A DNA stretch of 64,000 bases, taken from contig NC_014306.1 of NCBI RefSeq assembly GCF_000196615.1, forward strand, positions 310,001-374,000. Reading direction: 5' to 3'. How positions within the stretch are numbered: the stretch's first letter is position 1; each line of letters starts with the position of its first letter. Of this stretch, positions 1 through 12,250 are shown one piece after another. The notes under the pieces were generated by a model that was not told the DNA's origin, searched no databases, and saw nothing but the letters and a program-made list of their open reading frames with translations. Made by a program: the position numbers and the translations under genes. The DNA is from Erwinia billingiae Eb661 (GTDB lineage: Bacteria > Pseudomonadota > Gammaproteobacteria > Enterobacterales > Enterobacteriaceae).

Positions 1-211
1 GGCCGAAGCGTTGCCGGGTTAAGCGCTGGGCCTTTTGCGCCAGCGGCTCCAGATAGGCCTGAGCAGCGGGCGAGAGCAGGGCCATCAGCTCTTCCCGCCC
101 GACGTTGACCGCATTCAGCGCTCGCTCAACATCCGCGGCCGTTTTGCTGTGGATCCTCAGGCGAATATCATCCCAATCGAGCGTTTCCCACTGTGAGACG
201 AAGCTTTTCAT
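1..211 (-). CDS. thiH: 2-iminoacetate synthase ThiH, partial (N-terminal part)
   Basis: Only the first 70 codons are present; the gene runs off the left edge. The translation begins [20 protein letters not shown] and matches the ThiH N-terminus. ThiH is a radical-SAM enzyme that cleaves tyrosine to dehydroglycine (2-iminoacetate) for the thiazole ring of thiamine; the cysteine motif that binds its iron-sulfur cluster lies outside the window. The start codon overlaps the thiG stop codon (ATGA), so translation is probably coupled. It is the last gene of thiCEFSGH. Confidence 0.93.
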   Translation of the reverse strand, partial: MKSFVSQWETLDWDDIRLRIHSKTAADVERALNAVNVGREELMALLSPAAQAYLEPLAQKAQRLTRQRFG

Positions 212-984
212 TGCGGCTCTCCTGCCTGCAAAAAGTGGGTCAGCGGGCTGGTGGCCACGGCCTGATGGTGGCGACTGCCCAACCCGCTGCGGTAAGCCAG
301 TGCGCCAGCTTCAACAGCAAGTCTGAACGCCCTCGCCATTTGCACCGGGTCTTGCGCGGAGGCCATTGCGGTATTCACCAGCACCGCGTCAGCACCCATT
401 TCCAGCGCTTCACTGGCGTGGCTGGGCGCGCCAATGCCGGCATCTATCACCACCGGCACATTAGACTGCTCGATTATGATCGCCAGCAGATCGCGTGTTT
501 TCAGCCCTTGATTACTGCCGATCGGCGCACCCAACGGCATCACGGCCGCACAGCCCACTTCTTCTAACCGCTTGCACAGCACCGGATCGGCGTGGCAGTA
601 CGGCAATACGGTAAAGCCTTCCCGCACCAGGATCTCCGCTGCTTTCAGCGTTTCGATGGCATCGGGCAGCAGATAGCGAACGTCCGGGTGGATTTCCAGC
701 TTTAGCCAATGGGTGCCCAGGGCTTCGCGTGCCAGACGGGCAGCAAAAATGGCTTCCTCTGCGGTTTTAGCGCCGGACGTGTTTGGCAGCAGCTGCACGC
801 CCAGTTCCTGAAGAGGCCGCAGGATCCCGTCATCGCCACCGCGTAAATCAATCCGCTTCATCGCCATGGTGACCAGCTGGCTGCCGGACTCGCGCAACGC
901 CGCAAGCATCATTTGTGGACTGGAGAATTTGCCCGTACCGGTAAATAAACGAGACGAAAAGGTTTTATCAGCAATTTGCAGCAT
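208..984 (-). CDS. thiG: Thiazole synthase ThiG
   Basis: 258 residues, close to the 256 of E. coli ThiG. ThiG condenses deoxyxylulose 5-phosphate, dehydroglycine and ThiS thiocarboxylate to form thiazole phosphate in the cytosol. Visible family motifs are LFTGTGKF near the N-terminus, [21 protein letters not shown] (its lysine forms the imine with the sugar substrate) and [13 protein letters not shown]. An in-frame ATG lies five codons upstream, but the MLQIADKTF start aligns with the family and sits one base after the thiS stop. It overlaps thiH by 4 bp. Confidence 0.97.
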   Translation of the reverse strand: MLQIADKTFSSRLFTGTGKFSSPQMMLAALRESGSQLVTMAMKRIDLRGGDDGILRPLQELGVQLLPNTSGAKTAEEAIFAARLAREALGTHWLKLEIHPDVRYLLPDAIETLKAAEILVREGFTVLPYCHADPVLCKRLEEVGCAAVMPLGAPIGSNQGLKTRDLLAIIIEQSNVPVVIDAGIGAPSHASEALEMGADAVLVNTAMASAQDPVQMARAFRLAVEAGALAYRSGLGSRHHQAVATSPLTHFLQAGEPQ

Positions 985-985
985 G

Positions 986-1186
986 TCAGCCTCCGGCAAT
1001 GGCCTGGAAAATCACCAGATCATCGCCTTCCTGTAATAAGTAAGAGGACCAGCGATCGCGGGGAATAATCTGCTGGTTAACGGCCAGCGCGGTGCCTGGC
1101 TGGTGGCGGGAAAGCTGCTCCAGCAGCCCGGCCAGCGTCAGCGAGCCGGCAAGCGTCAGGCTTTCATCGTTAACCACGATTTTCAT
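986..1186 (-). CDS. thiS: Sulfur carrier protein ThiS
   Basis: 66 residues, the usual ThiS length, with a ubiquitin-like fold expected. It ends in Gly-Gly, the tail that ThiF adenylates and that is converted to thiocarboxylate to donate sulfur to thiazole. The reading frame stays open further upstream, but [10 protein letters not shown] aligns with the family start. The first 17 bp overlap the end of thiF, which suggests translational coupling. Note the internal duplication [11 protein letters not shown] near residues 10-20. Confidence 0.96.
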   Translation of the reverse strand: MKIVVNDESLTLAGSLTLAGLLEQLSRHQPGTALAVNQQIIPRDRWSSYLLQEGDDLVIFQAIAGG

Positions 1187-1920
1187 CACTGACCCCGCAT
1201 ACCGGACAATCCACACTGCGTTGCAGCGACAGCGTTCGCCAGGTTTGTTGTCTGCCGTCAAACAGCCGAAGTTTGCCGTCAAGACAGGACGGCTGGCCTG
1301 CCAGCATCTTTAAGGCTTCCAGCGCCTGTAAGGTACCCATTACGCCCACCACAGGACCCAGCACGCCTGCGGTACGGCAATTTCGCTGGGGTTCGTCTTC
1401 GTCTGGCCATAAGCAGCGATAGCAACCGTGTTCAAAAGGAGGCGTAAGCACCAGCAGCTGGCCACCAAAGCCAACGGCGCTGGCACTGACTAACCGCTTA
1501 CCCTGTTCCACGCAGGCGGCATTGACCGCATGGCGGGTTTCCATGTTGTCGCTGCAATCCAGCACCAGGTCGACCTGCTGCACGACTTCCCTGAGTGATT
1601 CAGCCATCATCCGCTGCGCCAGAGCAATAAACTCCACCTGCGGGTTTAGCGACTGTAGGTGCTTCTTCGCCACGGCGACTTTGGACTGACCGGTTTCATT
1701 CGTGCGAAACAGCACCTGGCGCTGAAGATTACTGATATGCACGCTATCGTCATCGGCCAGCACCAGCTTGCCAACGCCTGCGGCAGCGAGGTACAGCGCC
1801 GCAGGTGAACCCAATCCGCCGAGGCCGATAATCAGTACGCTGCCTGCCTGCAATTTCTGCTGGCCATCGAGGCCAAACTCCTCCAGCAGGAGCTGACGGC
1901 TGTAGCGTAAAAAGTCGTTG

Positions 1921-1931
<11 letters not shown>
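1170..1931 (-). CDS. thiF: Sulfur carrier protein adenylyltransferase ThiF
   Basis: 253 residues (E. coli 251). An E1-like enzyme that adenylates the ThiS C-terminus. It shows the nucleotide-binding motif GLGGLGSP (about residues 35-42), [13 protein letters not shown], and two CxxC zinc pairs: CYRC near residue 171 and CPVC near the C-terminus. The start chosen is [13 protein letters not shown], the family N-terminus; it overlaps the end of thiE by 11 bp. The open frame extends 49 codons further upstream inside thiE, which is not part of the protein. Confidence 0.96.
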
Positions 1932-4583
<2,652 letters not shown>

Positions 4584-4604
4584 TCACTGAAGATTTACTC
4601 TTGT

Positions 4605-4680
4605 TCCCTTCGCAGGTACTAACCTGATCAGGTTCCGCGGATCCCGAATTAACGGTCTCAGCCCCTAAGGGCACTCCGAC
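4605..4680 (-). promoter_or_regulatory. TPP riboswitch (THI element) of the thi operon
   Basis: Read on the minus strand this contains the conserved THI-box blocks in order: GGAGTGCC, GGGGCTGAGA, then GAACCTGATCAGGTTAGTACC and a closing GCGAAGGGA that pairs back with the start. The CTGAGA and ACCTGAT blocks are the pyrimidine- and pyrophosphate-sensing parts of the aptamer. About 105 bp separate it from the thiC start, enough for an expression platform. Confidence 0.95.
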
Positions 4681-4688
4681 AAGAAGAA

Positions 4689-4715
4689 TTTTGCTGGCAG
4701 ACAGCACCAGCAAAA
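4689..4715. repeat. Perfect 9-bp inverted repeat upstream of the TPP riboswitch
   Basis: TTTTGCTGG and its exact complement CCAGCAAAA are separated by 9 bases. On the minus strand the stem is followed by TTCTTCTTG, a weak pyrimidine stretch and not a clean U-tract. It sits just before the aptamer and could be part of the leader, a weak rsd terminator or a protein site. Confidence 0.55.
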
Positions 4716-4747
4716 CAATCGTGGCAGGACTGGCCTCGCCACATAGT

Positions 4748-4774
4748 GCCCTTTCAGCATAAAGGGGCTTTTTT
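4748..4774 (+). terminator. Candidate intrinsic terminator reading on the plus strand
   Basis: GCCCTTT, a 6-base loop and AAAGGGGC form a stem with one bulged base, followed by six T residues on the plus strand. No plus-strand gene lies upstream: only the thi leader is there, in the opposite sense. On the minus strand the hairpin lies between rsd and thiC without a U-tract and could still slow transcription leaving rsd. Confidence 0.45.
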
Positions 4775-4806
4775 GAAACTACAAGGGGTTTACAATCTGA
4801 TAACGT

Positions 4807-5313
4807 TTACGCCGGACGGGCAAGCGCACTCTCATTAGCTGCCTCAGGCTTATCCGCCGTTTTTTCCAGCGCCAGCTGAATAAAGCGGTCTTCAAGCGTG
4901 AAACGCGCTTCCAGCGCTTCGCCCACTGTGGACAAAGCATTCTGGAATTCGAGACAGTTATCGTGATCGATGGCCTTCTCGAGATGGGTATCATACACCT
5001 GCATGATCATCTCGGTGTTTGCCTGCAGGGAAGGGTAGATCAGCGCGGCTTTAGCCAACTGTTCGCTGCCTTCCATCTCCTGAATAAAGCGTTGATAAAC
5101 GGTGAAATGCCCGGTGGAAAGGTAATCCACCAATCCCTGACAGAAGCTGTCCAGCGCGTTTTCATCGAGCGTAGTGAGCGATTCCTTGTTAGGCTTGATG
5201 CCAACCAGACGATAATAGGCAATCAACAACTGCCTGCGGGAGCGTAGACAAAAGTCTACCAGGTCGCTACATCCGCCGACGCGCGCGGTCAGAACTTCTA
5301 ACTGGTTAAGCAT
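4807..5313 (-). CDS. rsd: Regulator of sigma D (Rsd)
   Basis: 168 residues (E. coli 158). Rsd binds the housekeeping sigma-70 factor in stationary phase and helps free core RNA polymerase for alternative sigma factors. The protein matches the Rsd/AlgQ family with HLLxAYY-like (QLLIAYYRLVGIKP), IDHDNCLEF and GEALEARFTLEDRFI segments and is mostly helical. The start MLNQLEVLT aligns with the family; the frame is open 30 codons further upstream but overlaps nudC there. It is transcribed divergently from nudC with an 84-bp gap. Confidence 0.95.
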   Translation of the reverse strand: MLNQLEVLTARVGGCSDLVDFCLRSRRQLLIAYYRLVGIKPNKESLTTLDENALDSFCQGLVDYLSTGHFTVYQRFIQEMEGSEQLAKAALIYPSLQANTEMIMQVYDTHLEKAIDHDNCLEFQNALSTVGEALEARFTLEDRFIQLALEKTADKPEAANESALARPA

Positions 5314-5397
5314 GAGTGACTCCATGAGTGTAATTATTACTATTTCGCCCCAATCCAGTAATTCAGAAAGTCTGTAAAGCTGAGGATGAGCAATTTT

Positions 5398-6171
5398 ATG
5401 CAACGTGAGATTTCAAGCGTAGACGTTGGCTGGTGGGTTGTCAGTCATGAACATAAACTTTGGTTACCGAAAGGTCAATTACCGTTCGGTAGCGCGCAAG
5501 AATTAAGCCTGACAGGATCGAACGGATCACAAATCGGCGAGTGGCAGGGCGATCCCGTCTGGCTGATCTGTGAGAACCGTCAAGAGGGCATGGGATCCTT
5601 GCGTCAGATCCTCGATCTGGACGTGGGCCTGTTCCAGCTGGCGGGTAAAGGGATCCAGCTGGCGGAGTTCTATCGCTCGCATAAGTGGTGCGGCTACTGC
5701 GGCCATGAAATGCACCACAGCAAAACCGAACTTGCCTGCCTCTGCCGCCATTGTCGACAGCGCTATTACCCGCAAATCGCGCCCTGCATCATTGTGGCGA
5801 TCCGCCGTGGGGAAGAGATCCTGCTGGCCCAGCATACCAAACACCGTAACGGCATCTATACGGTGCTGGCCGGTTTTGTTGAAGTCGGCGAAACGCTGGA
5901 ACAAACCGTCGCGCGTGAAGTGATGGAAGAGAGCGGGCTGAAGGTGAAAAACTTGCGTTACGTCTCCTCTCAACCCTGGCCGTTCCCCCAGTCGTTGATG
6001 ATGGCTTTTATGGCCGATTACGACAGCGGCGAGATTGTTATCGATCCCAAAGAGCTACTGGATGCGGGTTGGTATCGCTTTGATGCCTTACCGCAGCTTC
6101 CTCCTCCAGGAACGGTCGCCCGTCGCCTGATTGAGGATACCGTGGTGCTTTGCCGCGAAGAGGCTGAGTAA
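5398..6171 (+). CDS. nudC: NADH pyrophosphatase / RNA NAD-decapping hydrolase NudC
   Basis: 257 residues, the same as E. coli NudC. It hydrolyses NADH and removes NAD caps from RNA. The zinc ribbon is visible as CGYCG and a second C..C pair (CLCRHC), followed by the Nudix box [19 protein letters not shown] and the SQPWPFPQS motif typical of this subfamily. An ATG four codons upstream has no spaced ribosome site; the chosen ATG has GAGGA about 11 bases before it. A strong terminator follows. Confidence 0.96.
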   Translation: MQREISSVDVGWWVVSHEHKLWLPKGQLPFGSAQELSLTGSNGSQIGEWQGDPVWLICENRQEGMGSLRQILDLDVGLFQLAGKGIQLAEFYRSHKWCGYCGHEMHHSKTELACLCRHCRQRYYPQIAPCIIVAIRRGEEILLAQHTKHRNGIYTVLAGFVEVGETLEQTVAREVMEESGLKVKNLRYVSSQPWPFPQSLMMAFMADYDSGEIVIDPKELLDAGWYRFDALPQLPPPGTVARRLIEDTVVLCREEAE

Positions 6172-6179
6172 GTACCCAG

Positions 6180-6208
6180 GCCGGCAAATTCACCCTTTGC
6201 CGGCTTTT
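6180..6208 (+). terminator. Intrinsic terminator after nudC
   Basis: GCCGGCAAA pairs perfectly with TTTGCCGGC across a 7-base loop and is followed by TTTT. It lies 9 bp after the nudC stop. Confidence 0.85.
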
Positions 6209-6362
6209 GCTGAACCCGCTCGGGTGTTTAATCATCGTATTTCATTTTTTTAAATAAACTACTGTGCTTAATCGTGCAGCATCACGTATTTTATTGTTCT
6301 GATTTTGTCTGCCAGACTGCATTAATATTAATGTCATGTTAATAACATCAGGGAATGATGCC

Positions 6363-7079
6363 ATGGAAAGGTTCAGGAAAGAACATTACTTATGGGGCCT
6401 GTGGCTCTTATGGATTTTTTCTCTTTGTTGTTACCTCTTCCCGCAATATAAATTCTTTGATTGTTGCCTGAGGGTGACGATCGGCTGTTATTTAATATTC
6501 GTTTTATTAACTCTCGCTAAAAGGATGGATCCCAATATGTTTAACTTCAATAAGAAAGAAACAGACTCGCCAGTGAACGGCTCAGTCGATACCGCCTCGC
6601 TGCTGGCACCGAAGGCCGCGCTGGAGCTGGCTGATGAGAGCGCGACGGCGAAAGAAACCCGTATTTCATCAGGCAGTAAATTAACGGGTGAAATAATTAA
6701 TGAAGCTAATATTTCGATAAATGGTCAGATCGTTGGCGATATTGTCAGTAAGAAAACGGTACAGATCGGTCAAGAGGGGAAAGTGAATGGCAAGGTATCT
6801 TCTTTGAAAGTTGTCGTAAATGGTTCGCTAAAAGGATGCTGTTACGCGAAGTCAGTCACGATTCTTTCCCGTGGCCGAATTGAAGGGGATGTTTATGCCG
6901 AGGATTTCTCTATTGAGAAAGGCGGCGTATTTATTGGCAATTCTCATGTGCTTGATGAAAACAGGCTGCCAGATAAAGCCTCGACCGCGGCGAGGACAAA
7001 GCCAGAAATATCTGAGTTAATGCCGCCAGCGCCGGGAAAAAATATCAATAAAGAGCGGGGTGATAAAGCCGCTAAATAA
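6363..7079 (+). CDS. Membrane-anchored bactofilin (CcmA-like)
   Basis: 238 residues. Two hydrophobic segments at about residues 8-25 and 32-51 form a membrane hairpin, then a Ser/Thr-rich linker, then a bactofilin (DUF583) beta-helix core at about 100-192 with repeated short strands (GSKLTGEI, GQIVGDI, GKVNGKV, GRIEGDV) and a charged tail. Bactofilins self-assemble into filaments; the Proteus mirabilis homologue CcmA affects curved cell shape and swarming. The ATG used follows AGGGAA by about 9 bases; an ATG nine codons upstream is less likely. The gene and its 190-bp upstream region are richer in A+T than nudC and hemE. Substrates or partners cannot be inferred from the neighbours. Confidence 0.85.
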   Translation: MERFRKEHYLWGLWLLWIFSLCCYLFPQYKFFDCCLRVTIGCYLIFVLLTLAKRMDPNMFNFNKKETDSPVNGSVDTASLLAPKAALELADESATAKETRISSGSKLTGEIINEANISINGQIVGDIVSKKTVQIGQEGKVNGKVSSLKVVVNGSLKGCCYAKSVTILSRGRIEGDVYAEDFSIEKGGVFIGNSHVLDENRLPDKASTAARTKPEISELMPPAPGKNINKERGDKAAK

Positions 7080-7262
7080 GGGTTTGATATGCGCATTAAG
7101 CCACCCAACCGGGCGCGAGGTTCACCGCCCGGTGGGTGAGCCCATTCTGTCTTCCGCTCTCAGCCGCCCGGCGATCGCTCAATTTTTGTGACGCTGTGGC
7201 AGCGCCATTTCCAATAAATGTTACACTACGCGCATGCATGTGTGCTTAGAGAGCTTTTAAAA

Positions 7263-8330
7263 ATGAGTGAACTGAAGAACGATCGTTATTTGCGCGCCCT
7301 GTTGCGCCAGCCGGTAGATGTAACGCCAGTGTGGATGATGCGCCAGGCCGGGCGTTATTTGCCTGAGTACAAAGCGACTCGCGCGGTAGCCGGTGATTTT
7401 ATGTCGCTGTGCAAAAATGCCGAACTGGCGTGTGAAGTGACGCTGCAACCGCTGCGTCGCTATAACCTGGACGCGGCGATCCTGTTCTCCGATATCCTGA
7501 CCATTCCAGATGCGATGGGCTTAGGCCTCTATTTTGAAACGGGTGAGGGTCCGCGTTTCTCTTCACCGGTCACCTGTCGTGCAGACGTTGAAAAGCTGCC
7601 AATCCCCGATCCTGAACAAGAACTGGGTTATGTGATGAATGCCGTGCGCACCATCCGTAAGAATCTGAACGGTGAGGTTCCGCTGATTGGTTTCACCGGC
7701 AGCCCGTGGACGTTGGCGACCTATATGGTGGAAGGCGGCAGCAGCAAGGCCTTCACCAAACTGAAAAAGATGATGTATGCCGAGCCGGCCACCCTGCATC
7801 TGATGCTGGATAAGCTGGCTGACAGCGTCACCCTGTACCTCAATGCGCAAATCCGCGCCGGTGCGCAGTCGGTGATGATCTTTGATACCTGGGGCGGCGT
7901 GTTGACGGGTCGTGACTACCTTGAGTTCTCCCTTCACTACATGCACAAAATCATTGATGGCCTGCAGCGTGAAAACGACGGACGTCGCGTACCGGTTACT
8001 ATGTTCACCAAGGGTGGCGGACAGTGGCTGGAAGCCATGGCGGCGACCGGCTGTGATGCGCTGGGGCTGGACTGGACGACCGATATTGGCGATGCACGCC
8101 GCCGTGTAGGCGATAAGGTCGCGCTGCAGGGCAATATGGATCCTTCCATGCTGTATGCCGCGCCTGCCCGTATCGAGCAGGAAGTAGCAACTATCCTTGC
8201 AGGCTACGGTAATGGCAGCGGTCACGTGTTCAATCTGGGTCACGGCATCCATCAGGATGTGCCGCCAGAGCACGCAGGCGTGTTTGTCGAGGCAGTCCAC
8301 ACGTTGTCTCGCCCATACCATCAGGACTAA
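7263..8330 (+). CDS. hemE: Uroporphyrinogen decarboxylase HemE
   Basis: 355 residues (E. coli 354). It decarboxylates the four acetate side chains of uroporphyrinogen III to give coproporphyrinogen III in heme synthesis. Family signatures are [16 protein letters not shown] (the arginine and flanking residues bind substrate) near residues 22-37 and [13 protein letters not shown] in the middle. The frame is open 15 codons upstream, but [13 protein letters not shown] aligns with the family start. nfi follows after 2 bp, so the two form an operon. Confidence 0.97.
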   Translation: MSELKNDRYLRALLRQPVDVTPVWMMRQAGRYLPEYKATRAVAGDFMSLCKNAELACEVTLQPLRRYNLDAAILFSDILTIPDAMGLGLYFETGEGPRFSSPVTCRADVEKLPIPDPEQELGYVMNAVRTIRKNLNGEVPLIGFTGSPWTLATYMVEGGSSKAFTKLKKMMYAEPATLHLMLDKLADSVTLYLNAQIRAGAQSVMIFDTWGGVLTGRDYLEFSLHYMHKIIDGLQRENDGRRVPVTMFTKGGGQWLEAMAATGCDALGLDWTTDIGDARRRVGDKVALQGNMDPSMLYAAPARIEQEVATILAGYGNGSGHVFNLGHGIHQDVPPEHAGVFVEAVHTLSRPYHQD

Positions 8331-8332
8331 GC

Positions 8333-9001
8333 ATGGATATTCAGGCATTAAAACAGGAACAGCTTGCGCGTGCCGCTGAGGTGATACGTGAAGATGATTT
8401 TGAGGTAATGCCGCCCCGTTACATTGGCGGTGCCGATGTCGGGTTTGAGCAGGGCGGTGAGATAACCCGCGCCGCCCTGGTTATTCTGGAATATCCTTCG
8501 CTCCAGTTAGTGGAGCATCGTGTTGCGCGCATCGCCACCACCATGCCCTATATCCCCGGTTATCTCTCCTTCCGTGAATATCCCGCGTTGGTGGCCGCCT
8601 GGCAGCAGCTGGAGCATCGCCCTGACCTGTTAATGGTCGATGGGCAGGGCATTGCCCATCCGCGTCGCCTGGGCGTTGCCAGCCACTTTGGCCTGCTGGT
8701 GGATGTGCCGACGCTGGGCGTAGCAAAAAGTCGGCTGTGTGGCACCTTCGAACCGCTCGCCGATGAGCCGGGCGCCAGCCAGCCATTAATGGACAAAGGC
8801 GAGCAGATCGGTTTTGTCCTGCGCAGTAAAATCCGCTGTAATCCGCTTTTTATCTCGCCTGGCCATCGCATGAGCCCGGCTACCGCATTGAGCCTGGTGG
8901 AGAGCTGCCTGAAAGGTTATCGCCTGCCTGAACCCACGCGCTGGGCAGATGCCGTCGCTTCCCAACGGCCCGCTTTCCTGCGCTGGCAACAGAGGGGTTA
9001 A
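8333..9001 (+). CDS. nfi: Endonuclease V (deoxyinosine 3'-endonuclease) Nfi
   Basis: 222 residues (E. coli 223). It nicks DNA one base 3' of deoxyinosine to start repair of deaminated adenine. The metal-binding acidic residues are in place: D35 in GGADVGF, a Glu in SFREYP (residue 82 by this numbering) and D103 in [12 protein letters not shown]. The wedge motif [11 protein letters not shown] is intact. It begins 2 bp after hemE and probably depends on the hemE promoter. Confidence 0.96.
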   Translation: MDIQALKQEQLARAAEVIREDDFEVMPPRYIGGADVGFEQGGEITRAALVILEYPSLQLVEHRVARIATTMPYIPGYLSFREYPALVAAWQQLEHRPDLLMVDGQGIAHPRRLGVASHFGLLVDVPTLGVAKSRLCGTFEPLADEPGASQPLMDKGEQIGFVLRSKIRCNPLFISPGHRMSPATALSLVESCLKGYRLPEPTRWADAVASQRPAFLRWQQRG

Positions 9002-9066
9002 CGGTGTGAGCCGTCACCTTTTCGGTTACACTGCAGGCCGCGCACTTATCTTTAAGAGATCCGAAC

Positions 9067-9657
9067 ATGTTACGTAATCCCATTCATCTGCGGCTTGAGA
9101 AACTGGAAAGCTGGCAGCACGTTACTTTTATGGCCTGCCTGTGTGAACGCATGTACCCCAACTACTGGGCGTTTTGCCAGCAGACAGGCTTTGGCGACAG
9201 TCAGATTTACCGCCGTATTCTCGATTTGATTTGGGAAACGCTGGTGATTAAAGACGCCAAAGTGAATTTTGACTCGCAGCTGGAAAAGTTTGAAGAAGCG
9301 ATCCCGGCCGCAGAGGATTACGATCTGTACGGCGTCTACCCGGCTATCGATGCCTGCGTGGCATTAAGCGAATTACTGCATTCGCGTCTGAGCGGTGAAA
9401 CTCTGGCGCATGCCATTGCGGTAAGTGAAGCGTCGATCACCAGCGTCGCGATGCTGGAAATGACCCAGGCCGAACGCGAAATGACCGATGAAGAGCTAAA
9501 AGAGAATCCTGCTGTTGAAGAGGAATGGGATATCCAGTGGGAGATTTTTCGCCTGCTCAGCGCCTGCGAAGAGAGGGATCTTGACCTCATCAAAGGACTG
9601 CGATCTGACCTCAAAGAAGCCGGGATCAGTAACATCGGTATAAATTTTCAGCAGTAA
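9067..9657 (+). CDS. yjaG: YjaG family protein (DUF416)
   Basis: 196 residues, the usual length of the YjaG/DUF416 family. It has no signal peptide or membrane segment and is acidic and predicted helical, with EMTDEELKENPAVEEEWDIQWEIF-type acidic helices toward the C-terminus. The function is not established. It lies between nfi and hupA exactly as in E. coli. Confidence 0.93.
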   Translation: MLRNPIHLRLEKLESWQHVTFMACLCERMYPNYWAFCQQTGFGDSQIYRRILDLIWETLVIKDAKVNFDSQLEKFEEAIPAAEDYDLYGVYPAIDACVALSELLHSRLSGETLAHAIAVSEASITSVAMLEMTQAEREMTDEELKENPAVEEEWDIQWEIFRLLSACEERDLDLIKGLRSDLKEAGISNIGINFQQ

Positions 9658-9845
9658 GGCGATAAAACGTGACTTCAGGCCTGATTTGTAGCGCCTAAAG
9701 GCTTCACATTCGCCCCCTGTCTGGTCTACATTTGGGGGGCTGAAAAATGTGGCTATCGGTGCGTGTATGCAGGAGAGTGCCAGAAACTGGTTTTTCCCTC
9801 GCACTCGATACTTAGCAAGCGATAAATACACTGTAAGGATAACTT

Positions 9846-10121
9846 ATGAACAAGACTCAACTGATTGATGTAATTGCGGACAAAGCGGACCTGTCTAAGA
9901 CCCAGGCTAAAGCTGCACTGGAATCCACCCTGGCGGCGATTACTGAGTCTCTGAAAGAAGGTGATGCTGTACAACTGGTTGGTTTTGGTACCTTTAAAGT
10001 TAACCACCGGGCTGAGCGTACTGGCCGCAACCCGCAGACTGGTAAAGAAATCAAAATTGCTGCTGCTAACGTACCGGCATTTGTTTCTGGTAAAGCACTG
10101 AAAGACGCTGTTAAGTCATAA
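9846..10121 (+). CDS. hupA: DNA-binding protein HU-alpha
   Basis: 91 residues, one more than E. coli HupA, to which it is nearly identical; the extra residue is a C-terminal serine. HU is a nucleoid-associated dimer that bends DNA. The DNA-binding arm signature [21 protein letters not shown] is intact. The ribosome site TAAGGA lies 7 bases before ATG. A 188-bp gap upstream holds its promoter region, and a terminator follows. Confidence 0.98.
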   Translation: MNKTQLIDVIADKADLSKTQAKAALESTLAAITESLKEGDAVQLVGFGTFKVNHRAERTGRNPQTGKEIKIAAANVPAFVSGKALKDAVKS

Positions 10122-10146
10122 TTTGACAGTGAAGAGTTTAAACAGG

Positions 10147-10165
10147 GGGGCGTCGAGCCCCTTTT
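10147..10165 (+). terminator. Intrinsic terminator after hupA
   Basis: GGGGC and GCCCC around a GTCGA loop, followed by TTTTG, 26 bp after the hupA stop. Confidence 0.75.
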
Positions 10166-10246
10166 GTTGACGCTCTCCGTTGAGATCCCTCTGCTTTCGC
10201 CAACCAGGCTGCGGCAAACCCTTCTGCAATGTGTGATAATCACACC

Positions 10247-10912
10247 ATGATACGAAACCCAATAACGACTTCTGCACTGTTCCTGATGCTGCTGACGCTG
10301 GCAGGATGCAGTTCAACCCCGAAAGTTCCTGACTTTACCGCCAGTGGTTATCTGGCCGATCGCGGAACCGTGAGGATTTGGCGTAAAGACAGCCATCAGC
10401 ATTCCAGCCATCTGGTCACCATCTATACCCCTTTCAATGAAACCACGAGCGAGACCACGGATTATCAGTGGCAGGCAGACAAGCTGGTGTCGATTGAAAG
10501 GAAGACTAAAGGTGACCATCCTGAAAGCGTCACGCTGCGTTTTGATCAGGACGGAAATCTGAGCTTTATGCAACGCCAGCTGGACGGACGACGAGAAGCG
10601 CTCTCAGCAGATGCGATAGCGTTGTATCAGTTTGATGCAGGGCGGATGTTGAAAATCAGTGACGACCTGATAGATGGGCGGGTATGGCTGAAGCAGGGGC
10701 ACTGGTCACCTTCAGGCACCGTGACGCTATGCCAGGGCGGTGAGGAAAAACCGACCTTTGATAGCTTCTTTATGCATTACATCACTCAGCATCAGCGCGA
10801 GTCAGGTAAACCGGTGAGTATTTCATGGCTGGAAGCGCCAAAAGGGACGCAGCTGATTCTGGTTTCTGCGGAAGATCAGTGCCTGTCGGAACCGAAAGAA
10901 GCGGACTTTTAA
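10247..10912 (+). CDS. yjaH: YjaH family lipoprotein (DUF1481)
   Basis: 221 residues. The N-terminus is a lipoprotein signal peptide (hydrophobic stretch then lipobox LAGC at about residues 16-19), so the mature protein should be a lipid-anchored envelope protein. The rest matches the DUF1481/YjaH family. Two further cysteines (CQGG and DQCLSEP) could form a disulfide in the periplasm. The frame opens six codons upstream, but the MIRN start gives a normal signal peptide. In E. coli, zraP and zraSR follow; here purD follows directly, in convergent orientation. Confidence 0.88.
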   Translation: MIRNPITTSALFLMLLTLAGCSSTPKVPDFTASGYLADRGTVRIWRKDSHQHSSHLVTIYTPFNETTSETTDYQWQADKLVSIERKTKGDHPESVTLRFDQDGNLSFMQRQLDGRREALSADAIALYQFDAGRMLKISDDLIDGRVWLKQGHWSPSGTVTLCQGGEEKPTFDSFFMHYITQHQRESGKPVSISWLEAPKGTQLILVSAEDQCLSEPKEADF

Positions 10913-10914
10913 TA

Positions 10915-10937
10915 ACGGGGCAATCAGCTTGCCCCGT
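10915..10937. terminator. Bidirectional hairpin between convergent yjaH and purD
   Basis: ACGGGGCAA and TTGCCCCGT form a perfect 9-bp stem with a 5-base loop, placed between the stop codons of yjaH and purD. There is no long T-run on either side. Confidence 0.65.
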
Positions 10938-10950
10938 CAGCATGACTTAA

Positions 10951-12231
10951 CTACTTACGACCAATCGCACGATAGCCGATATCGCTGCGGCAGAAGCTGC
11001 CGTTCCAGGAGATATGCTTAGCCAGTTCATAAGCGTGTTTCTGAGCCGCGGCAACATCTTCGCCCAGCGCGGTCACGCACAGCACACGTCCGCCGTTGGT
11101 GACCACCAAATCGTCCTGCATCTTGGTCCCCGCATGGAAGACTTTGCCATTCGGCGTCTCTTCCAGCGGTAAGCCGTGGATCTGATCGCCGGTAGCGTAA
11201 TCGCCAGGATAGCCGCCAGCAGCCAGCACCACGCCCAGAGAAGGACGAGGATCCCACACCGAGTCTTTGGTATTCAGCTTGCCGTCCACGGCAGCCAGGC
11301 ACAGATCCACCAGATCCGACTGCAGACGCAGCATGATCGGTTGAGTTTCCGGATCGCCAAAGCGGCAGTTAAATTCGATCACTTTCGGCTGACCGCTCTG
11401 ATCGATCATCAGGCCAGCGTAGAGGAAGCCGGTATAAACGTTGCCTTCGGCGGCCATGCCACGCACGGTTGGCCAGATCACTTCATCCATCACGCGCTGG
11501 TGGATTTCATCGGTCACGACCGGAGCCGGAGAGTAAGCACCCATGCCGCCGGTATTAGGACCGGTATCCGCATTGCCGACACGTTTGTGATCCTGGCTGG
11601 TGGCCATCGGCAGCACGTTCTCGCCGTCGACCATCACGATGAAGCTGGCTTCCTCGCCGTCAAGGAACTCTTCTACCACGATGCGGTGTCCGGCATCGCC
11701 AAAGGCGTTTCCTGCCAGCATATCCTGAATCGCGTCTTCTGCTTCCTGCAGGGTCATCGCCACGATCACGCCTTTACCGGCGGCCAGACCGTCGGCCTTG
11801 ATCACGATTGGCGCACCTTTACTTCGGGTGTAAGCCAGAGCGGGCTCCACTTCAGTAAAGTTCTGGTACTCAGCGCTTGGGATCTTGTGGCGAGCCAGGA
11901 AATCTTTGGTGAAGGCTTTTGAACCTTCAAGCTGGGCAGCAGCCTGCGTTGGGCCAAAAATCTTCAGGCCAGCAGCACGGAAAGCATCAACCACGCCCAT
12001 CACTAACGGCGTTTCCGGACCGACGATGGTCAGGCCGATATTTTCACTCTGGGCGAAGCTCAGCAGCGCGGGAATATCGGTGGCGCTGATGTCGACGTTC
12101 TGCAAAGCAGGTTCAAGTGCCGTTCCGGCGTTGCCCGGGGCAACAAACACGGTTTCTGCCAGTGGCGACTGCGACGCTTTCCAGGCCAGCGCATGTTCGC
12201 GTCCGCCATTACCAATCACTAAAATTTTCAT
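10951..12231 (-). CDS. purD: Phosphoribosylamine-glycine ligase PurD
   Basis: 426 residues (E. coli 429). It forms glycinamide ribonucleotide from phosphoribosylamine, glycine and ATP, the second step of de novo purine synthesis. It is an ATP-grasp enzyme: the N-terminal loop GNGGREHALAWK, the ATP-binding VIKADGLAAGKGV, and the metal-binding VIEFNCRFGDPETQ are all visible. It lies 19 bp downstream of purH and is the second gene of purHD. Confidence 0.97.
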   Translation of the reverse strand: MKILVIGNGGREHALAWKASQSPLAETVFVAPGNAGTALEPALQNVDISATDIPALLSFAQSENIGLTIVGPETPLVMGVVDAFRAAGLKIFGPTQAAAQLEGSKAFTKDFLARHKIPSAEYQNFTEVEPALAYTRSKGAPIVIKADGLAAGKGVIVAMTLQEAEDAIQDMLAGNAFGDAGHRIVVEEFLDGEEASFIVMVDGENVLPMATSQDHKRVGNADTGPNTGGMGAYSPAPVVTDEIHQRVMDEVIWPTVRGMAAEGNVYTGFLYAGLMIDQSGQPKVIEFNCRFGDPETQPIMLRLQSDLVDLCLAAVDGKLNTKDSVWDPRPSLGVVLAAGGYPGDYATGDQIHGLPLEETPNGKVFHAGTKMQDDLVVTNGGRVLCVTALGEDVAAAQKHAYELAKHISWNGSFCRSDIGYRAIGRK

Positions 12232-12250
12232 TGTTCAGTCTGCTCCGTAA

